Positions 1 to 9,813 of a DNA stretch of 64,000 nt are shown here, piece after piece. The DNA is taken from positions 1 through 64,000 of the forward strand of contig WWBZ02000013.1 in NCBI GenBank assembly GCA_011503125.2, read 5' to 3'. The notes beneath the pieces were generated by a model, which saw only the letters and a program-made list of their open reading frames with translations, was not told the origin of the DNA and searched no databases. The first letter of the stretch is position 1; each line of letters opens with the position of its first letter. The stretch is from Botryosphaeria dothidea. Its lineage: Eukaryota > Ascomycota > Dothideomycetes > Botryosphaeriales > Botryosphaeriaceae. The position numbers were made by a program, and so were the translations under genes.

Positions 1-139
1 ACCCTAACCCTAACCCTAACCCTAACCCTAACCCTAACCCTAACCCTAACCCTAACCCTAACCCTAACCCTAACCCTAACCCTAACCCTAACCCTAACCC
101 TAACCCTAACCCTAACCCTAACCCTAACCCTAACCCTAA
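1..139 (+). repeat. Telomere repeat array (CCCTAA)n
   Basis: About 23 perfect tandem copies of the C-rich telomere strand run from the first base and stop at a single clean junction. The repeat is the vertebrate-type TTAGGG motif used by most filamentous ascomycetes. Its orientation makes position 1 the chromosome end. Confidence 0.99.
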
Positions 140-1290
140 GGACTGCCTCATTTCCCCACTTAATCCTGCAAAAAGTGCTGTGGGACCGGTGATCCGCCTG
201 ACTCCAGATTGCACCCTTTCCCCCTTAGCGACCTATGCCAGCTGCCTGAAATGCAGCCTCGTCCAACAGTGCCCTGAATGGTATCTGCCGACTTAATTGC
301 CGGCAGTGGCTGCCTAACGCAGACCTCGTATCAATAGAGAAAATGGTCTGCTCCTGTGTGGAGGCCGACGCGCGTTAGCGCCCATTCGTCATGTAGCAGT
401 TAGCCCCTGAGAACCGGGGCGACGAATGGCAAACCACCACGTAGATGCCAAGAGAGCCTGGAGTCAGCGAGGCGGTTAAATAATTCGATCAGGCATTAAC
501 TTAATTAGAAAGAGTACTGCGCCGCTGTGGGCACAATCAATAGGATAATAAGATCTCGGGGTAGCCGACGCACGTTAATGGCGCCCACGTCATACTACTG
601 GCAGTCCCTTAACTACGAGGCGGCAAATAGGAAACGGCTAACGTAGGCGTTAGGATAAGGAGCCACAAGCTGCGGGGTTAGCAGTTGGACGAGACATTTT
701 CATAACTAGACATGTGTCGGCGCCGTAAGAACGAGCATAGCGGAATAAGGTGCATAGCCCTAATCACGCTGCAGCAGCAGTGTGCCTAAAGGACCCGCAA
801 TCTCCGATACTGGCAGTCGAATCGAGCTTTCCGGTGGATGGATAGTCGTAAATACTGCGAGGGAGCATTAGGACGCATGCACACAGGGACGACAGGAAAG
901 GGGGAAAACAGACAGGAAAGAAGCTGTATTCGCATGGCGAGAAAAGAAATTCTCTAGAAATACCTCTGAAAAGCAGCGTAAAGCAAAGCCCGAGGGGAAC
1001 GGACGGGAAAGGATAGCGCTACTACGTCGTATTAGGAAGGCGTAGCCCGTTCAGCTCAGCTCTTGGCTACAAAAAGCGGTGAAACTGTGCGGTGCGTGGT
1101 GAGGCATTTTGGTAGCGTGGAGAGGCATAGGGCGGAGCAGGGAGGAAGGAGGGAAGAAGGATGGATAAGAGAAGAATTGGAAGGGGGTGGAGGGCGAGGC
1201 GGGAGGTTTTTATAAGCGCCGGGTGACATAAGCGAGCCACTTAACCCGAACAGGAGGGCAGCCTAAACCTAAGGTGGATTTCCCGTCAAC
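140..1290. other. Subtelomeric non-coding DNA, un-RIPped
   Basis: Base composition is balanced, with many CA and TG dinucleotides, so this stretch has not been RIPped, unlike what follows. No open frame of useful length is seen. Two diverged copies of an approximately 85-bp unit, 361-449 and 561-650, share a ccgacgc-cgtta core, a gcgccca block and a final cgtag. 1081-1215 is rich in purines and G runs. Near the inner edge, 1262-1274 reads cctaaacctaagg, like degenerate telomere repeats. The change to RIPped sequence is abrupt at about 1290-1296. Confidence 0.7.
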
Positions 1291-1296
1291 AACTTT

Positions 1297-2985
1297 ACGA
1301 TTATTAAAACCTTACGCGCTTTACTACGACTAAGGAGCTAAACTAACGATAGGTTCGCTAGTTAGAAGAAATAGCCTCCTACGATTTTAAGATTATATAT
1401 AGAAAAGATATAGATAACGCCGCCGCTAACGCGCTTAGTAGAAGAGTAGACTATATAGAAGAACGAATCGAGCCGTACCCTATAGTGTTCGTAGTAGATA
1501 GCGATAGATCGCTCACCCTTACTAGACCGTCTTTCCTAATACTTCGTATCGAGTTAAACCTATAGTACTAGACGATCCGAGAAGTATACGTATAGGACTT
1601 CTTCGCGTAGGGACTTTTAGCGCTTAAAAATAACCCGCGTATTACTCGAGATAGAGAAGGAACGCTTCTCTTTAAAGGATTAATCTATATCCCGGCAAGA
1701 CTACGAGAAGTACTAGTTAAGAATATATACGAAGTACCCGCGTATAGATATTAGAGTATCGATAGGATAACCGAAAGGATTATACGAAACTTCTACTTCC
1801 TAGAGTTACGGAAGATAGTTTAGCGTATAGTCTCGTAATATAATCTTTATATTAGAAGTAAAGCTACGATATACGCTCCGTACGGATAACTATAACCTCT
1901 AGAAGTTCTAGAACGATTATAGTAATTAGTTACGCTAGACTTTATTACGAAGCTACTATAGTCGAAGGACTCGCTTACTAGAGTTAAGTACGACTCGATC
2001 CTAGTCTTTATCGATAGACTTATAAAGTACGCTTACTTCTTACCCTACCTCGAGGCATCGAATATAGAATAGCTAGCTTATACGTTCCTCCGATATATCT
2101 TCGCGGATTACGAAATACCGGAAGAACTAGTTTCGGATAGAGATAAGCTAATACGTTCTAAATTCTAGTAAACGCTTATACGTTAACTTAGGGCTAAGAA
2201 TAAACTCTCTATAACCGTATACCCGTAAACGGATAGTTAGATAGAACGGATAAACCGGACTCTCGAATAATATCTCCGCTATTTCGTTAACTACCTATAG
2301 AACGATTAGGCTATATAGCTATCTATAGTATAGTTCGCCTATAACAGCGCTAAATAAGAGTTAACTAACGTATCCCCGTTCTTTACTAACTATAGATTCG
2401 AATTAGATACGTATAGAGAAGCTATTCTAAGTCGAAAATTAGCCTAGTAAGGTGTTCTTAAAGCCGACTAGCTAAAAAAACTACATAAAGCCATTAGTCT
2501 TAACCTCGAGCACGTACGAATTATAATATCTAAGTACTATAATAGACGGTACTAGGCGGCACCGAACCTTAAGAGGGGGGATAAAGTATACCTCCTTATA
2601 AAAAATATTAAATCGAAACGGCTAAGCGATAAATTAGATTTTAAGAAAACTAGTCTATTCGAAATTATAGAAAAACTCGGAAACGTTACGTATCGACTTA
2701 AATTACCAATAACGACACGGATAAATTCTATCTTTTACGTAGTATTACTCGAGCTAGCACTAGAAAACGCTATAATCCTAGAAACTCTAGAAGAAATAAT
2801 CCTAGAAAACCTAGATACCGAAGAGAACGAATACCTAGTCGAGAAGATCCTAGACTATAAAAGATTCGGATATTAGCTTAAATATCTTATTAAATAGAAA
2901 GGATACGGAAATAAGGATAACTAATAGGTACCTAAGGACGATATATATCTAGATCTCGTTATAGAATTCCACCGTTAAAATCCTG
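1297..2985 (+). pseudogene. pol 3' part (RNase H tail, integrase, chromodomain), Gypsy-2b
   Basis: Translation with stops read through shows the tether after RNase H (LTRFTTTKE), the degraded HHCC zinc region, the integrase core (TLDFITKLL, then LVSDRDKL, then a final glutamate in NRTLE) and a C-terminal chromodomain (YLVEKILDYKRFGYQLKYL). The order is that of Ty3/gypsy chromoviruses, in which the chromodomain directs integration to marked chromatin. Cysteines of the zinc region read as tyrosines, the usual TGY to TAY RIP change. It is not functional. The same block occurs in Gypsy-2. Confidence 0.85.
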
Positions 2986-3703
2986 ACCTCCTACGGAAAC
3001 GAGGTCGTCCCCGAACGAGAACGGCGGGAAACCCGCGAGATAGGGAGATAAACGAGCGGAATTTATAAGGTTAGGAGAACGCGGAGACTTCGCGTTAGCT
3101 ATAGGCTCGCCGGTAGACTCGGTAGACTTAGCTACCTACGGCGTAGCAGGACCTACCGTCTCGTAACGTAGCCGTTTTAACGCGGACGGACCCTTAGAAT
3201 ATTTAGGATTAGGAAGACCCCTAGACGAGCTAGAAGCCTTAGCCCTCTTAAGCTCCTCCAGCGTCTCGAAACTCTTACGAATTATACGGGAACGACGCTC
3301 GTAAAGGAAACGACGCTATTTACGAAGACGAACTAGCTTCTCTAAAGTAGTATCCTCTTCCGCTACTACACGGTTATACTCGCGATTAAGTCTATCTACT
3401 AGAAAGGATTAATAAAGAAAAGAGCAACAAAGGATTAGGAGGAAACGTACGACCTAAATTACTAGCCTCCGTAATATCGTACTCCTTCTAACGAGCCTTA
3501 AGATAAGCGGCGTATATCTACGGGTTATCGGGAAGCGCGATATACTTAGACCTATACTCTAGGCAGGAAGTATAAGGAATTATTTCGATACCGTTTAGAA
3601 GGATATTCCGAAGCTGCCGCTTACGAGATAAGGTAGAACGATACTACTTAGTAGGACGAGAAGCGATCTCGCCGTCGTTAGAATAGGCACGCTTTAGAGT
3701 TAT
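2959..3703 (-). pseudogene. Antisense spliced ORF of Gypsy-2b (Zn2Cys6-like plus coiled coil)
   Basis: On the minus strand a frame opens at an ATA (3703-3701) where the related copies have ATG or ATA. The first exon has a Cys/Tyr pattern of C-x2-Y-x3-Y-x9-Y-x2-Y-x7-Y. Each Tyr codon is TAT or TAC, as expected for Cys codons hit by RIP. A candidate intron, 3450-3399 (GTACGT to TTTCTAG), leads to a charged helical exon and the basic SKGPSALKRLR segment shared with Gypsy-2. The frame ends at TAA, 2961-2959, overlapping the chromodomain tail of pol. In-frame stops are TAG where CAG is expected. The N-terminal exon differs strongly from Gypsy-2 although the C-terminus is nearly identical. Function is unknown. 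DNA binding is inferred from the cysteine spacing. Confidence 0.55.
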
Positions 3704-3767
3704 CGCGAAAAAACTTATAAAGGAAAGAACCTAGAGGTCTATAAGAAGATATATACGAGACGGAAGA

Positions 3768-3784
3768 ATCTTTAGGCCGAAGAT
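3768..3784. promoter_or_regulatory. Conserved palindrome before the polypurine tract, Gypsy-2b
   Basis: The 17-bp inverted repeat atctttaggccgaagat lies between the antisense ORF start and the polypurine tract. Gypsy-2 has the same 17 bp, and Gypsy-1 has a perfect version centred on CGG-G-CCG. The right arm keeps CCGAAGAT, while the left arm carries two changes. Confidence 0.5.
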
Positions 3785-3801
3785 TCTAAAAGGGGGGATA
3801 G

Positions 3802-4249
3802 TGTTACGAAGTAGTCTTCCTAGGGAGTATAGGAAGGTCGGGAAAGGCCTTCGAGGAAGCCCCGCGGGAGAAAGGAATTAATCACGTAACTCTATACGTA
3901 ACTACTCTACTAAGACCTATATGTCGCTCTTAGGAGCCGGGCAACAAAGAGCAACCGTCGCCTACTAGAGCCGGGCTATATTAGGTAACACGAGATTATA
4001 TAGAACTCTCCTACGTATATAAACTACGCTCTCTAGATAGCTTTGACCTTCGTGGTTAACTTTAATAATAGAACTTTATAATAGAATTTAGACTCTATTA
4101 GTAATAAGGCCTTCGCACGTAGTGCTCAGTCTTCAGTCGTCTACTCGTTTCTCACGTACCTCTTCTTATACCCACTTAAGGAAAACCCTCGACAGGTTTT
4201 CTCCCTCTTTGGTGTTTGGATCCTTAGAGGTAGAGGCCCGCTCGTTACA
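3802..4249 (+). repeat. 3' LTR of Gypsy-2b
   Basis: Starts tgttacg directly after the polypurine tract aaggggggatag and ends cgttaca, the TG...CA boundary. It is 448 bp long. It shares with the Gypsy-2 and Gypsy-1 LTRs the block ttgaccttcgtggttaac and the end gcccgctcgttaca. It is less RIPped than the body of the element. The 5' LTR is lost. Confidence 0.85.
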
Positions 4250-5405
4250 CTATGCCAAGACTCCTATATCGCTAAACTTGCCGCGAAATTCAACGTTAAA
4301 GAGGACTCGAAGCGCTTAGTTCCTCTCCCTCCTAATAAACCTATTACTTAGAATCCCGATAAAGCTACGGATTAAGACATATACGCTTTTTAGTAGAAAG
4401 TCGGATTAATCAACTACGCTGCAGTCTATACTAGACCAGATATTACACACGCAGTATTACGACTCTCTAAATACCTACAGAATCCCTTAGCTTAGCACCT
4501 TTATCTAGCTTAACGAGTTCTTAAATATCTATTATATACTCGAAGCTACGCTCTTACTTTCTTAGGCTTCACTTAGTCTACTAAGGATCTATTTATTACT
4601 TCTAGCGACGCCTCCTTTACTTCGGATATCGATATAAGAAAAAGTATTTAAGGCTTTCTCTTCCGACTCTTTAGAGGAGCTATCGACTAGAAAGTAGCTA
4701 AATAACGCACTGTTACGACTAGTAGCACCGAAGTAGAATTACTCGCTCTCTTAACTACCGCTAAGGAAACTATCTAGTAGGAAAACCTCTTTAAAGTAAT
4801 CGACTTCTCGACTAGATATCACACAAAGATCTAGTGTAATAACACTTAAATAATCCGCCTGCTTAATAAAGAGACCTATAAGCTTATTACGAAACTTCGT
4901 CACGTCTAAATCTATAGCTACTAGCTACGCTAGGAAGTATAATAAGGCAACATCTTAATCTCCTGGACCCCTACTGCAGAAATAATTGCAGATAGACTTA
5001 CGAAACCTCTCAATAAATAGAAATATTAATACTTTCTTCAACAGATTGGACTCGAAGATATTACTACCAAATTGCAAGACAACTAACTACTCTACTCAAT
5101 TTCTTACACTTAATGCTGCTTTTACTATCACGACCCTCCTAATACGTATACGTCGTAAAGGGGGTGTATTAGACTTTCTTGCCTTACTACCTCAGGCATC
5201 CCAGTTATCTCGAATATTCCATCCTTTATATAACAATACTCTTTAATGCCCAACCCCGCATCGGCACTCTCTCTCGGATCTTTAGTATCCTCGGTTATGT
5301 AGTTATCACCTATGTATATAAGCAAGCCTACCAACCTCCCCTTCAGGAGACAGGCAGAATCTACTCTCTTTTCTGACCTCACACTCTTTACTCTCAAATC
5401 CAACA
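4250..5405 (+). mobile_element. Copia C3: 3' part (RNase H region and 3' LTR)
   Basis: 4250-5164 aligns by eye with the end of Copia C2 (31530-31771, then 45883-46319, then 51475-51736). It covers the last part of the reverse transcriptase and RNase H. It is RIPped and has no usable frame. It was interrupted on the left by Gypsy-2b at 4249. On the right its LTR ends exactly inside the Gypsy-3 reverse transcriptase gene, so this Copia had inserted into Gypsy-3. Its 5' half is lost with the rest of the chromosome end. Confidence 0.82.
5165..5405 (+). repeat. 3' LTR of Copia C3 (241 bp)
   Basis: A polypurine tract (aaaggggg) precedes TGTATTAGAC and the LTR closes with TCCAACA. CA and TG are mostly intact, so it is the best-preserved sequence of this LTR family here. 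RIPped relatives are 21079-21317 and 51737-51977, and a reversed fragment lies at 12959-13034. Short reading frames on both strands inside it are not genes. Confidence 0.88.
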
Positions 5406-8156
5406 GTTGACTACCGGAAACTCAATGCGGTAACCAAGAAGAACAAGTATCTACTACCCTTAATCGACGAGACACTCTCGAAACTTAAGGGAGCACGATG
5501 GTTCTCGAAGATCGATATCCGACAGGCCTTTTACCGCATCCGAATGCACCCTGATTCGACAGATCTTACCACCTTTAGGACAAGATATGGATCCTATAAA
5601 TACCAGGTAATGCTATTCGGACTCTGCAACGGACCATCGACTTTCCAAGGCTATATGAACAACACCCTACTAGAGGGGCTCGACGCCTATTATTCTATAT
5701 TTGTAGACGATATTATCGTCTATAGTAAGAACCGATCGGAGCATAAGAAGCACGTACGACAAGTTCTACAAGCACTACGGAAAGCAGGCCTCTAGGCCGA
5801 CCTTAAGAAGTGCGAGTTTATAGTTCCTAAGACGAAATTCTTAGGGCTAGTAGTTAGTCGAGAAGGAATCAGAATGGACCCGGATAAGATAAAGGTGATA
5901 CTTAGCTGGGAAGCCCCGTTAAGTGTAAAAGGAGTACAGTTATTTCTAGGACTATGTAACTTTTATCGAAGGTTTATCCGAGGTTACTCACTACTCGCAA
6001 AACCGCTCACGGACTTAACGAAAAAAGAGAACCTCTGGGATTGGACAACGGCATGCCAGCAAGCATTCGAGAGCCTAAAAACAGCGATTAGATCAGATCT
6101 AGTACTTCGACACTTCGACCTAAGGCGTACCGTATATATCGAGGTAGACTTATCGGACTACGTAAGTGGAGGAGTTCTAATGCAAAGGGACGACGAGGGA
6201 AAGCTCCATCCAATTGCCTTCTTTTCCCGAAAACTTACTCCTACGGAATGCAACTATACTATCTACGATAAGGAACTACTAGTAATAGTACGAGCATTCG
6301 AGGAATAGAGACCCGAGGTACTAAGCACCCAAGAAATAGTACAAGTTTTCTCCGACCATCATACGTTAAAGTACTTTCTCGAAACAAAGAAACTCTCCCG
6401 AAGACAGATTAGATGGATAGTCGTACTCCAGGATTACGATTTCCAGATTATACCAATAGCAGGAAAGGCGAACCAGCGAGCCGATACCCTTACTAGAAGG
6501 GACCAAGACCGACTAACGGACCCAAAAGATGCACGTCTACAGTTCCAGGAGCAACCACTCCTAAAACCCGAATACTTCGCAAAAGAATCCTCCGCGATAG
6601 CCCCGATAGAGATAGAACAATTAGAGCCTCTTACTACGCAGTTACTTAAGGCTAATAAGACAAGCCCCGAGCTTAGTAGACTACGAACTCTATTCCTAGC
6701 TAACCCCGAGAAGATGCCGGGATACGAGTATCGATAAGGTTTATTGCTCTACAAAGGACGCCTGCTAGTCGGACCTGAAGGGGACTACCGAGTTAAACTA
6801 ATCACTGAAGCCCATGAATAACCAGCCTCGGGATACCCTAGTACGGAAAGAACGTGGCAATTACTAAAACTACGGTACTACTAGCCAAGAATTAAGAGAG
6901 ACGTTAAACAGTTCGTAAGAAACTGTCACACCTACAAACGGTCAAAGAACAAGAACGAGAAGTACAACGGACTGCTAAAACCCCTTCCTATCCCCTTCCA
7001 GCCCTAGAAGCACATCGCATGCGACTTTGTAACCTACCTACCACTATCCGAAGAAAAGGACGCTATTCTTACGGTTACGGATCGATTCTCTAAGATGAAG
7101 CACTTTATTCCTTGCACGGACGCTACTACTGCCCGAGAACTTACAAAGCTCTATCTATACCACGTCTAGAAGTATCACGGATTTCCTACCTCTATAGTAT
7201 CTAATCGAGGACTATAGTTTATAAGCGAATTTTGGAGAGAACTCTGTAAGCTCCTAGGAATTGAGCTTTGCCTATTAACTCCCTACTACCCTAAGACCGA
7301 TGGACAATTAGAGAATACGAACAAGGAGATAGAAGTCTACCTACGGAACTATATGAATTACTACTAGGATAACTAGGTTAATTGGTTACCGGCAGCCGAA
7401 TTTGCGGCCAATATAAACACCTCCTCATTACTATCCGTTAGCCCTTTCTTTGCTACTTACGGATACGAACCTCGACTCTTCTTCGATTAGATACCCGAAC
7501 AAACCCTCGAGGACCCTATCGCTAACTAGAACCGAGAACAAGCTCAGGAGAAAGCTGCTAAGATGCAAGGGATTTAGGAATAGTATAGGATACAGCTATA
7601 ATAAGCGCAAGAACGATAGACACGCTTCGCCAATAGAAAAAGGAAGGATGTATCCTACCAAGTAGGGGATAAAGTATTCCTTACTACACGAGATCTAAAT
7701 CTAGGAAGACCCTTACGGAAACTCGGATGGACACGTATCGGACTATTTCCGATTAAGGAGAAGGCCGGGACGTCCTATAGGCTAGACCTACCGCCAGGAC
7801 TAAATATCCATCCAGTATAACACACCTGCAAGCTTACGAAGGACCCGGATGACCCTCTACCCGGCCAAATCCCGGAACCACCTCTACTAATCGAAATAGA
7901 TAGAGAGAAAGAATAGAGGGTCGAAAAGATCTTAGATTCGAAAATGGTACGGAAAGTTCTACGCTATAGGGTGCAATGGGAAAACTATCCTCCAGATCCG
8001 CAATGGTATCCATGGTATAACTTTGACTACTCAGCGAAAAGAGTAAAGGAATTCCACGATACTTACCCGGAGAAGCCTGGACCCCCGAAAGAACTCGAGG
8101 AATGGCTAAAGGAAGACGCCGCGGCAGTCGGAGCTCTCAGGTGTAAGCTGACTTGA
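5406..8156 (+). pseudogene. pol of Gypsy-3 (RT, RNase H, integrase, chromodomain)
   Basis: In order: reverse transcriptase from VDYRKLN through the catalytic FVDDIIVY (about 5697-5722), a thumb (FLGLCNFYRRFI) and RNase H (YIEVDLSDYVSGGVL, then YDKELLVIV). Next come the integrase zinc region, the core with DFVTYLP and the GQLENTNKEIE glutamate, and a C-terminal chromodomain at about 7918-8110. The chromodomain carries VEKILDSK, YRVQWENY and an EFHDTYP helix. Family knowledge places these as one polyprotein. About a dozen stops, mostly TAG where CAG or TGG is expected, break it. The gag, protease and N-terminal RT part is missing on the left. Confidence 0.9.
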
Positions 8157-8167
8157 AGGGGGGGTAC

Positions 8168-8368
8168 TGTCACGATCCGGAGTAAGGTTAGGATCAACTT
8201 ATACTTTCGACTGGCCGGATGCGAATAATCTTTTATCTACTTAGTCAAAGCTTTCCTAAACAGCGATAAAAGATAGCTTTCTTTCTTTTCTTCTTTCTTC
8301 TTTCTTCTTTACTCTAGAATCTTCGTCAATCGATATCTACTTGAACTTAGTTTCGTGCGACCGTGACA
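8168..8368 (+). repeat. 3' LTR of Gypsy-3 (201 bp)
   Basis: Begins TGTCACGATCCGG after a G-rich polypurine tract and ends GACCGTGACA, giving a 7-bp terminal inverted match. A pyrimidine-rich (TTTCTTC)n stretch lies in its centre. An inverted copy of equal length lies at 8983-9183, differing at about five sites, most of them C/T at CpA. Confidence 0.9.
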
Positions 8369-8982
8369 CTCTTCCCCTTTCTTTTCTCTTTAGTTTACTT
8401 TTCTAAGTAGTTTAATGTAAAATGCCTCTTAAGACCAACAATAATACTATACTTAACTTTTTTAATTAGACTATATCGCTCGTCTTTCTCTATTAAAGCT
8501 ATAATCTTAAATATTTTCTAAATTACTATAAAATACGCTATCTTTATTAATAACGTACTCCACAAGCGAGCGGACCACACAAGCGAGTGGACCACCCTAA
8601 CAGACCCGAACTACTTTACAGTCGAATAACTCCGCAACGCCAAATAAAATCGATGGTCCATAAAGTACATATTATTCGCCATTAGTTTCTGCATCTTTTT
8701 TACACGTGCGCGAATTATGTCCAGTCTTGCCGCACTTCTTGCACCGCCGTTTCTTCTTCGCAGGCTCACCCGATTCCGCCTCTTCTCCACGCACTTCCTG
8801 CGAAATCTCGCCATCCACATTCATTCGAGGAACCAAATCTAGCCCTTCCGAAACTATGAGCACTCCATGTTTCTGAATCCGCTTTCTTTTGCGCTTTCTG
8901 CGTTGCGTTGCGAGCACATTTGCATTTCGAAGCTCTACGTTTTCCGCTTGGATAAGCGTCGCATGATGCGCAATCATCTTAA
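8369..8982 (-). mobile_element. Remnant of a pogo/Fot-like DNA transposon (3' end)
   Basis: This segment between two inverted LTRs holds the end of a transposase-like ORF (minus strand), then 8370-8590, which is AT-rich with nothing recognisable. Close to 8560-8600 the motif acaagcgagcggaccac is followed immediately by acaagcgagtggaccac. This direct pair resembles terminal or subterminal repeats of fungal Fot/pogo elements, from memory of such elements. The 5' side is cut by the solo LTR at 8983. No target duplication is visible. Confidence 0.5.
8672..8977 (-). pseudogene. Transposase C-terminal fragment (pogo/Fot-like DDE family)
   Basis: The 101-residue open frame starts with a helical stretch (QAENVELRNANVLATQ), then a basic region (RRKRKRKR), and ends with a zinc knuckle-like C-x2-C-x4-H-x4-C in RCKKCGKTGHNSRTCKK. 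This helix, basic stretch and knuckle order is typical of the tail of fungal Tc1/mariner-pogo DDE transposases. The catalytic domain and N-terminal DNA-binding domain are absent, because the upstream side is cut by an LTR. It is not RIPped. A gag-type zinc knuckle is the alternative, but the order of segments fits a transposase tail better. Confidence 0.6.
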
Positions 8983-9183
8983 TGTCACGGTCGCACGAAA
9001 CTAAGTTTAAGTGGATATCGATTGACGAAGATTCTAGAGTAAAGAAGAAAGAAGAAAGAAGAAAAGAAAGAAAGCTATCTTTTGTCGCTGTTTAGGAAAG
9101 CTTTGACCAAGTGGATAAAAGATTATTCGCATCCGGCCAGTCGAAAGTATAAGTTGATCCTAACCTTACTCCGGATCGTGACA
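8983..9183 (-). repeat. Inverted solo LTR of the Gypsy-3 family
   Basis: It is the reverse complement of 8168-8368 over its full 201 bp, with ends TGTCACG and CGTGACA. No internal element sequence adjoins either side, so it is a solo LTR or recombination product. The flanking five bases do not match. It truncates the transposase fragment at 8977. Confidence 0.9.
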
Positions 9184-9220
9184 ATATCTACCCGCCCACC
9201 TCTCCTTCACCTTCTCTTCT

Positions 9221-9384
9221 TTTTCTCTTTGTACTTAGATTTCTTGATAGCAATACCATACTTTTGGTTTGAGCTGCCTCACAGACTCCACTCTATGTAG
9301 GCTGCGTTGTAACAGCAAAGTGTGAGGCAGCAAAGCCGAAATGATGGTATTGCTTTCAACTGAAAATCTATGTACAAGGAGAAA
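9221..9384. repeat. Imperfect hairpin element (possible MITE)
   Basis: 9221-9283 and 9321-9384 are imperfect reverse complements about 63 bp long with a 37-bp loop. The arms share tttgtac, agatttt, gcaataccat and gctgcctcaca. No coding capacity is seen. 9385-9560 has no recognised feature. Confidence 0.6.
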
Positions 9385-9813
9385 AGGAAACAGAGTCTGG
9401 AAAGAGCGGGCGAAGGGTAAATATACCCAGTCGCTTAGCGCTGGGCCCGTGCCCTAGTGCCTGACCGAGTTATCCTTGGTACAGCTGGGGCCTCTGGTTG
9501 CTGTTGAGTATCTACCCAGTTGCCTGGGGTGGTAGCGCTTAAGGGGCCTGACACAAAGTGTTTGCGGTCAGCGATATACGATAAAATATTTCCATAGTTG
9601 TCTTAAGATTTCTTTATCTTAGGCTAATAATAAAACTTTTCTTTCATGAAGATATCGTTGTTTGCGGCACCGGAGATTTCTAAAAACTAAACTTCTTTAT
9701 AAGTGGCTTGTCAATGAAGATAAAATAAAGAAACGCTATCATATTTAAAAAATAGAATCGAACTACGCTTTCTCTGCTAAGACGACTTTACTACCGTTTT
9801 CTAAACATCGAAA
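9385..9813 (+). promoter_or_regulatory. Upstream region of the Crinkler-like gene
   Basis: The segment is un-RIPped. 9385-9560 is GC-balanced with no recognised motif. 9590-9800 is AT-rich and includes a catatttaaaaaata stretch about 65 bp before the start codon, which could serve as a TATA-like element. Nothing more specific can be claimed. Confidence 0.3.

Larger units (their letters stand above)
1291..4249 (+). mobile_element. Gypsy-2b: 5'-truncated chromovirus LTR retrotransposon
   Basis: The element begins abruptly inside the RNase H part of pol and continues through integrase, chromodomain, an antisense ORF region and a 3' LTR. From 1297 to about 3190 it is nearly identical to 59548-61447 of Gypsy-2. 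It then differs up to the polypurine tract. Everything left of the RNase H region is missing, so the element was cut before or while the present chromosome end formed. Its right LTR end abuts Copia C3 coding sequence at 4250, meaning it had inserted into that Copia copy. The coding frame is closed by many TAG/TAA codons of RIP type. Confidence 0.88.
5406..8368 (+). mobile_element. Gypsy-3: 5'-truncated chromovirus
   Basis: The element runs from the VDYRKLN motif of reverse transcriptase to a 3' LTR. It is interrupted on the left by Copia C3. It is only moderately RIPped: long pol blocks stay open, separated by single TAG/TAA codons. It is a different family from Gypsy-1 and Gypsy-2. Its LTR is 201 bp with TGTCACG...CGTGACA ends, and only 11 bp separate the pol stop from the LTR, so there is no room for an antisense gene. 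Confidence 0.9.

Noticed and set aside
5128..5403. ORFs on both strands in the Copia C3 LTR
   Set aside because: They lie inside an LTR whose other copies do not keep the frame.
8168..9183. Inverted LTRs considered as terminal inverted repeats of one DNA transposon
   Set aside because: The left one is the true 3' LTR of Gypsy-3, preceded by a polypurine tract and pol. The flanks show no common duplication.
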